Assembly (NCBI GenBank): GCA_910579285.1 | Contig: CAJTTT010000002.1 | Coordinates: 62,001 to 126,000 of the forward strand | Direction: 5' to 3' | Source: an uncultured Lachnospiraceae bacterium | GTDB taxonomy: Bacteria > Bacillota > Clostridia > Lachnospirales > Lachnospiraceae | DNA length: 64,000 nt | Part shown: in pieces, positions 63,412-64,000 of the stretch | Numbering within the stretch: position 1 is the stretch's first letter | Layout of the letters: every line of letters begins with the position of its first letter | Notes under the pieces: model-generated | Databases searched by the model: none | Told to the model about the DNA's origin: nothing | Seen by the model: the letters and a program-made list of their open reading frames with translations, nothing else | Made by a program: the position numbers and the translations under genes

Positions 63412-64000
63412 TCATTCCTCCGGCGCATAATCATTGTAGATGATTTTTGCGATCTTCTCCGCATACACTCTGGCTCCCAGAGGCGTCATATGGATGCCGT
63501 CAGCCAGATACTGTTCCGCGGTACCCGCATCAATGCCGCTCTCCTCAAAGGCGTTGAAGAACATCACGCCCTCCTCCTCAAACAGCCCTGCCACATATCC
63601 TGCTCCTCTTGCGTAGGTAATCAATGGACCGTAACCGTAGTCCAGGGAATAGCCGTCACCGATAAACGTACTGCCGTTAAAGACCTGGCAGTAATGGGGG
63701 GCAACGATCAGAATCCCCGCATCCGGGAAACGTCCTTTCAGCCTGCTGACCGCATCTTCAAGCGCCCCGGTGTAGGTATGGGTGCCGTCCACCGCCAGCG
63801 TATCTCCTCCCTCCAGATATCTGCTGTTGGGAATCTGCCCGGTCAGAAAATCGTTTACCCCATACTCTATGATAAAGTAGTCCGTCTTGTCAAAATCGCA
63901 GGTGTCCAGCACATCGCCAGCCGCATAACCGTCAAAAATATCCGTGTTGATGTTGCCGAGAATCCCATTCACCACGCCAAGCAGGCATCTGGAATCCCAG
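63412..64000 (-). CDS. SGNH/GDSL hydrolase, C-terminal part (runs off the window)
   Basis: About 196 residues are visible and the frame is still open at 64000. YGVND (block III) and DGIHMTP (block V) are present; the WDSR at the window edge may be block I. Probably a surface esterase or a partner of acyl transfer. It precedes the FkbH-like gene, separated by the 63355 hairpin. Confidence 0.8.
   Translation of the reverse strand, partial: WDSRCLLGVVNGILGNINTDIFDGYAAGDVLDTCDFDKTDYFIIEYGVNDFLTGQIPNSRYLEGGDTLAVDGTHTYTGALEDAVSRLKGRFPDAGILIVAPHYCQVFNGSTFIGDGYSLDYGYGPLITYARGAGYVAGLFEEEGVMFFNAFEESGIDAGTAEQYLADGIHMTPLGARVYAEKIAKIIYNDYAPEE

Noticed and set aside
1..64000. Long frames opposite to real genes, e.g. 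14077-15618 plus and 35237-36622 plus
   Set aside because: They are shadows of high-GC coding sequence, lack ribosome sites and protein-family motifs, and overlap genes with clear domains.
1..64000. tRNA or rRNA genes, prophage or integrase, and complete insertion sequences
   Set aside because: None was recognised in any frame or intergenic region.

Overview
The window looks like a chromosomal segment of a Lachnospiraceae-type member of the Clostridia (Bacillota). This is inferred from protein families rather than from any marker gene: a Csp-type subtilisin, a CotH / VTC-polymerase / DUF4956 set, membrane-anchored GH25 proteins, LCP ligase, GtrA and many Shine-Dalgarno sites close to AGGAGG. 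The genus cannot be read from the sequence. Nearly all genes lie on the minus strand; only five regions are read from the plus strand (38428-38760, 38965-40020, 49466-51067, 58959-59354 and their signals).

Layout. 1-5.5 kb: a truncated P-loop ATPase, a Csp-like subtilase whose nucleophile position is Cys, a divergent ClpX and an HtrA protease. 5.8-22.9 kb: glmS, an LCP ligase, a polyprenyl-phosphate sugar-1-phosphate transferase, phosphoglucomutase, five GT2 proteins (two with tandem domains) and a methyltransferase/kinase-like protein. 23.2-28.6 kb: Wzt/Wzm-type ABC exporter and dTDP-rhamnose genes rfbC and rfbA, with a membrane GH25 protein between them. 28.6-34.2 kb: DUF4956, VTC polyphosphate polymerase-like, DUF4353 lipoprotein, small membrane protein and CotH-kinase protein. 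34.2-38.1 kb: rfbB and a second, much larger GH25 protein with an acidic repeat. 38.4-49.3 kb: SGNH-fold proteins and two MBOAT acyltransferases. 49.5-58.8 kb: FAD oxidoreductase, a second ABC transporter, an SGNH lipoprotein, radical SAM/SPASM protein, large membrane proteins and GtrA. 59-64 kb: VOC protein, membrane protein, acyl carrier protein, FkbH-like HAD-IIIC protein and a truncated SGNH protein.

Taken together the genes describe a wall or capsule glycopolymer factory: precursor supply (glmS, pgm, rfbABC; rfbD is not here), lipid-linked initiation, GT2 assembly, possible capping by the methyltransferase/kinase-like protein, export by Wzm/Wzt with a glycan-reading tail, attachment by LCP, and decoration by MBOAT/SGNH pairs. 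An ACP plus FkbH-like loader suggests that one decoration may be a carrier-bound glyceryl-type group, comparable in logic to the Dlt system; this is inference.

The most unusual signals are (1) a family of structured palindromic repeats, four copies, each at or overlapping the stop codon of a minus-strand gene, with compensatory stem changes between copies; and (2) a run of ten G that breaks the frame of an SGNH gene and could work as a phase-variation switch (or be a sequence error).
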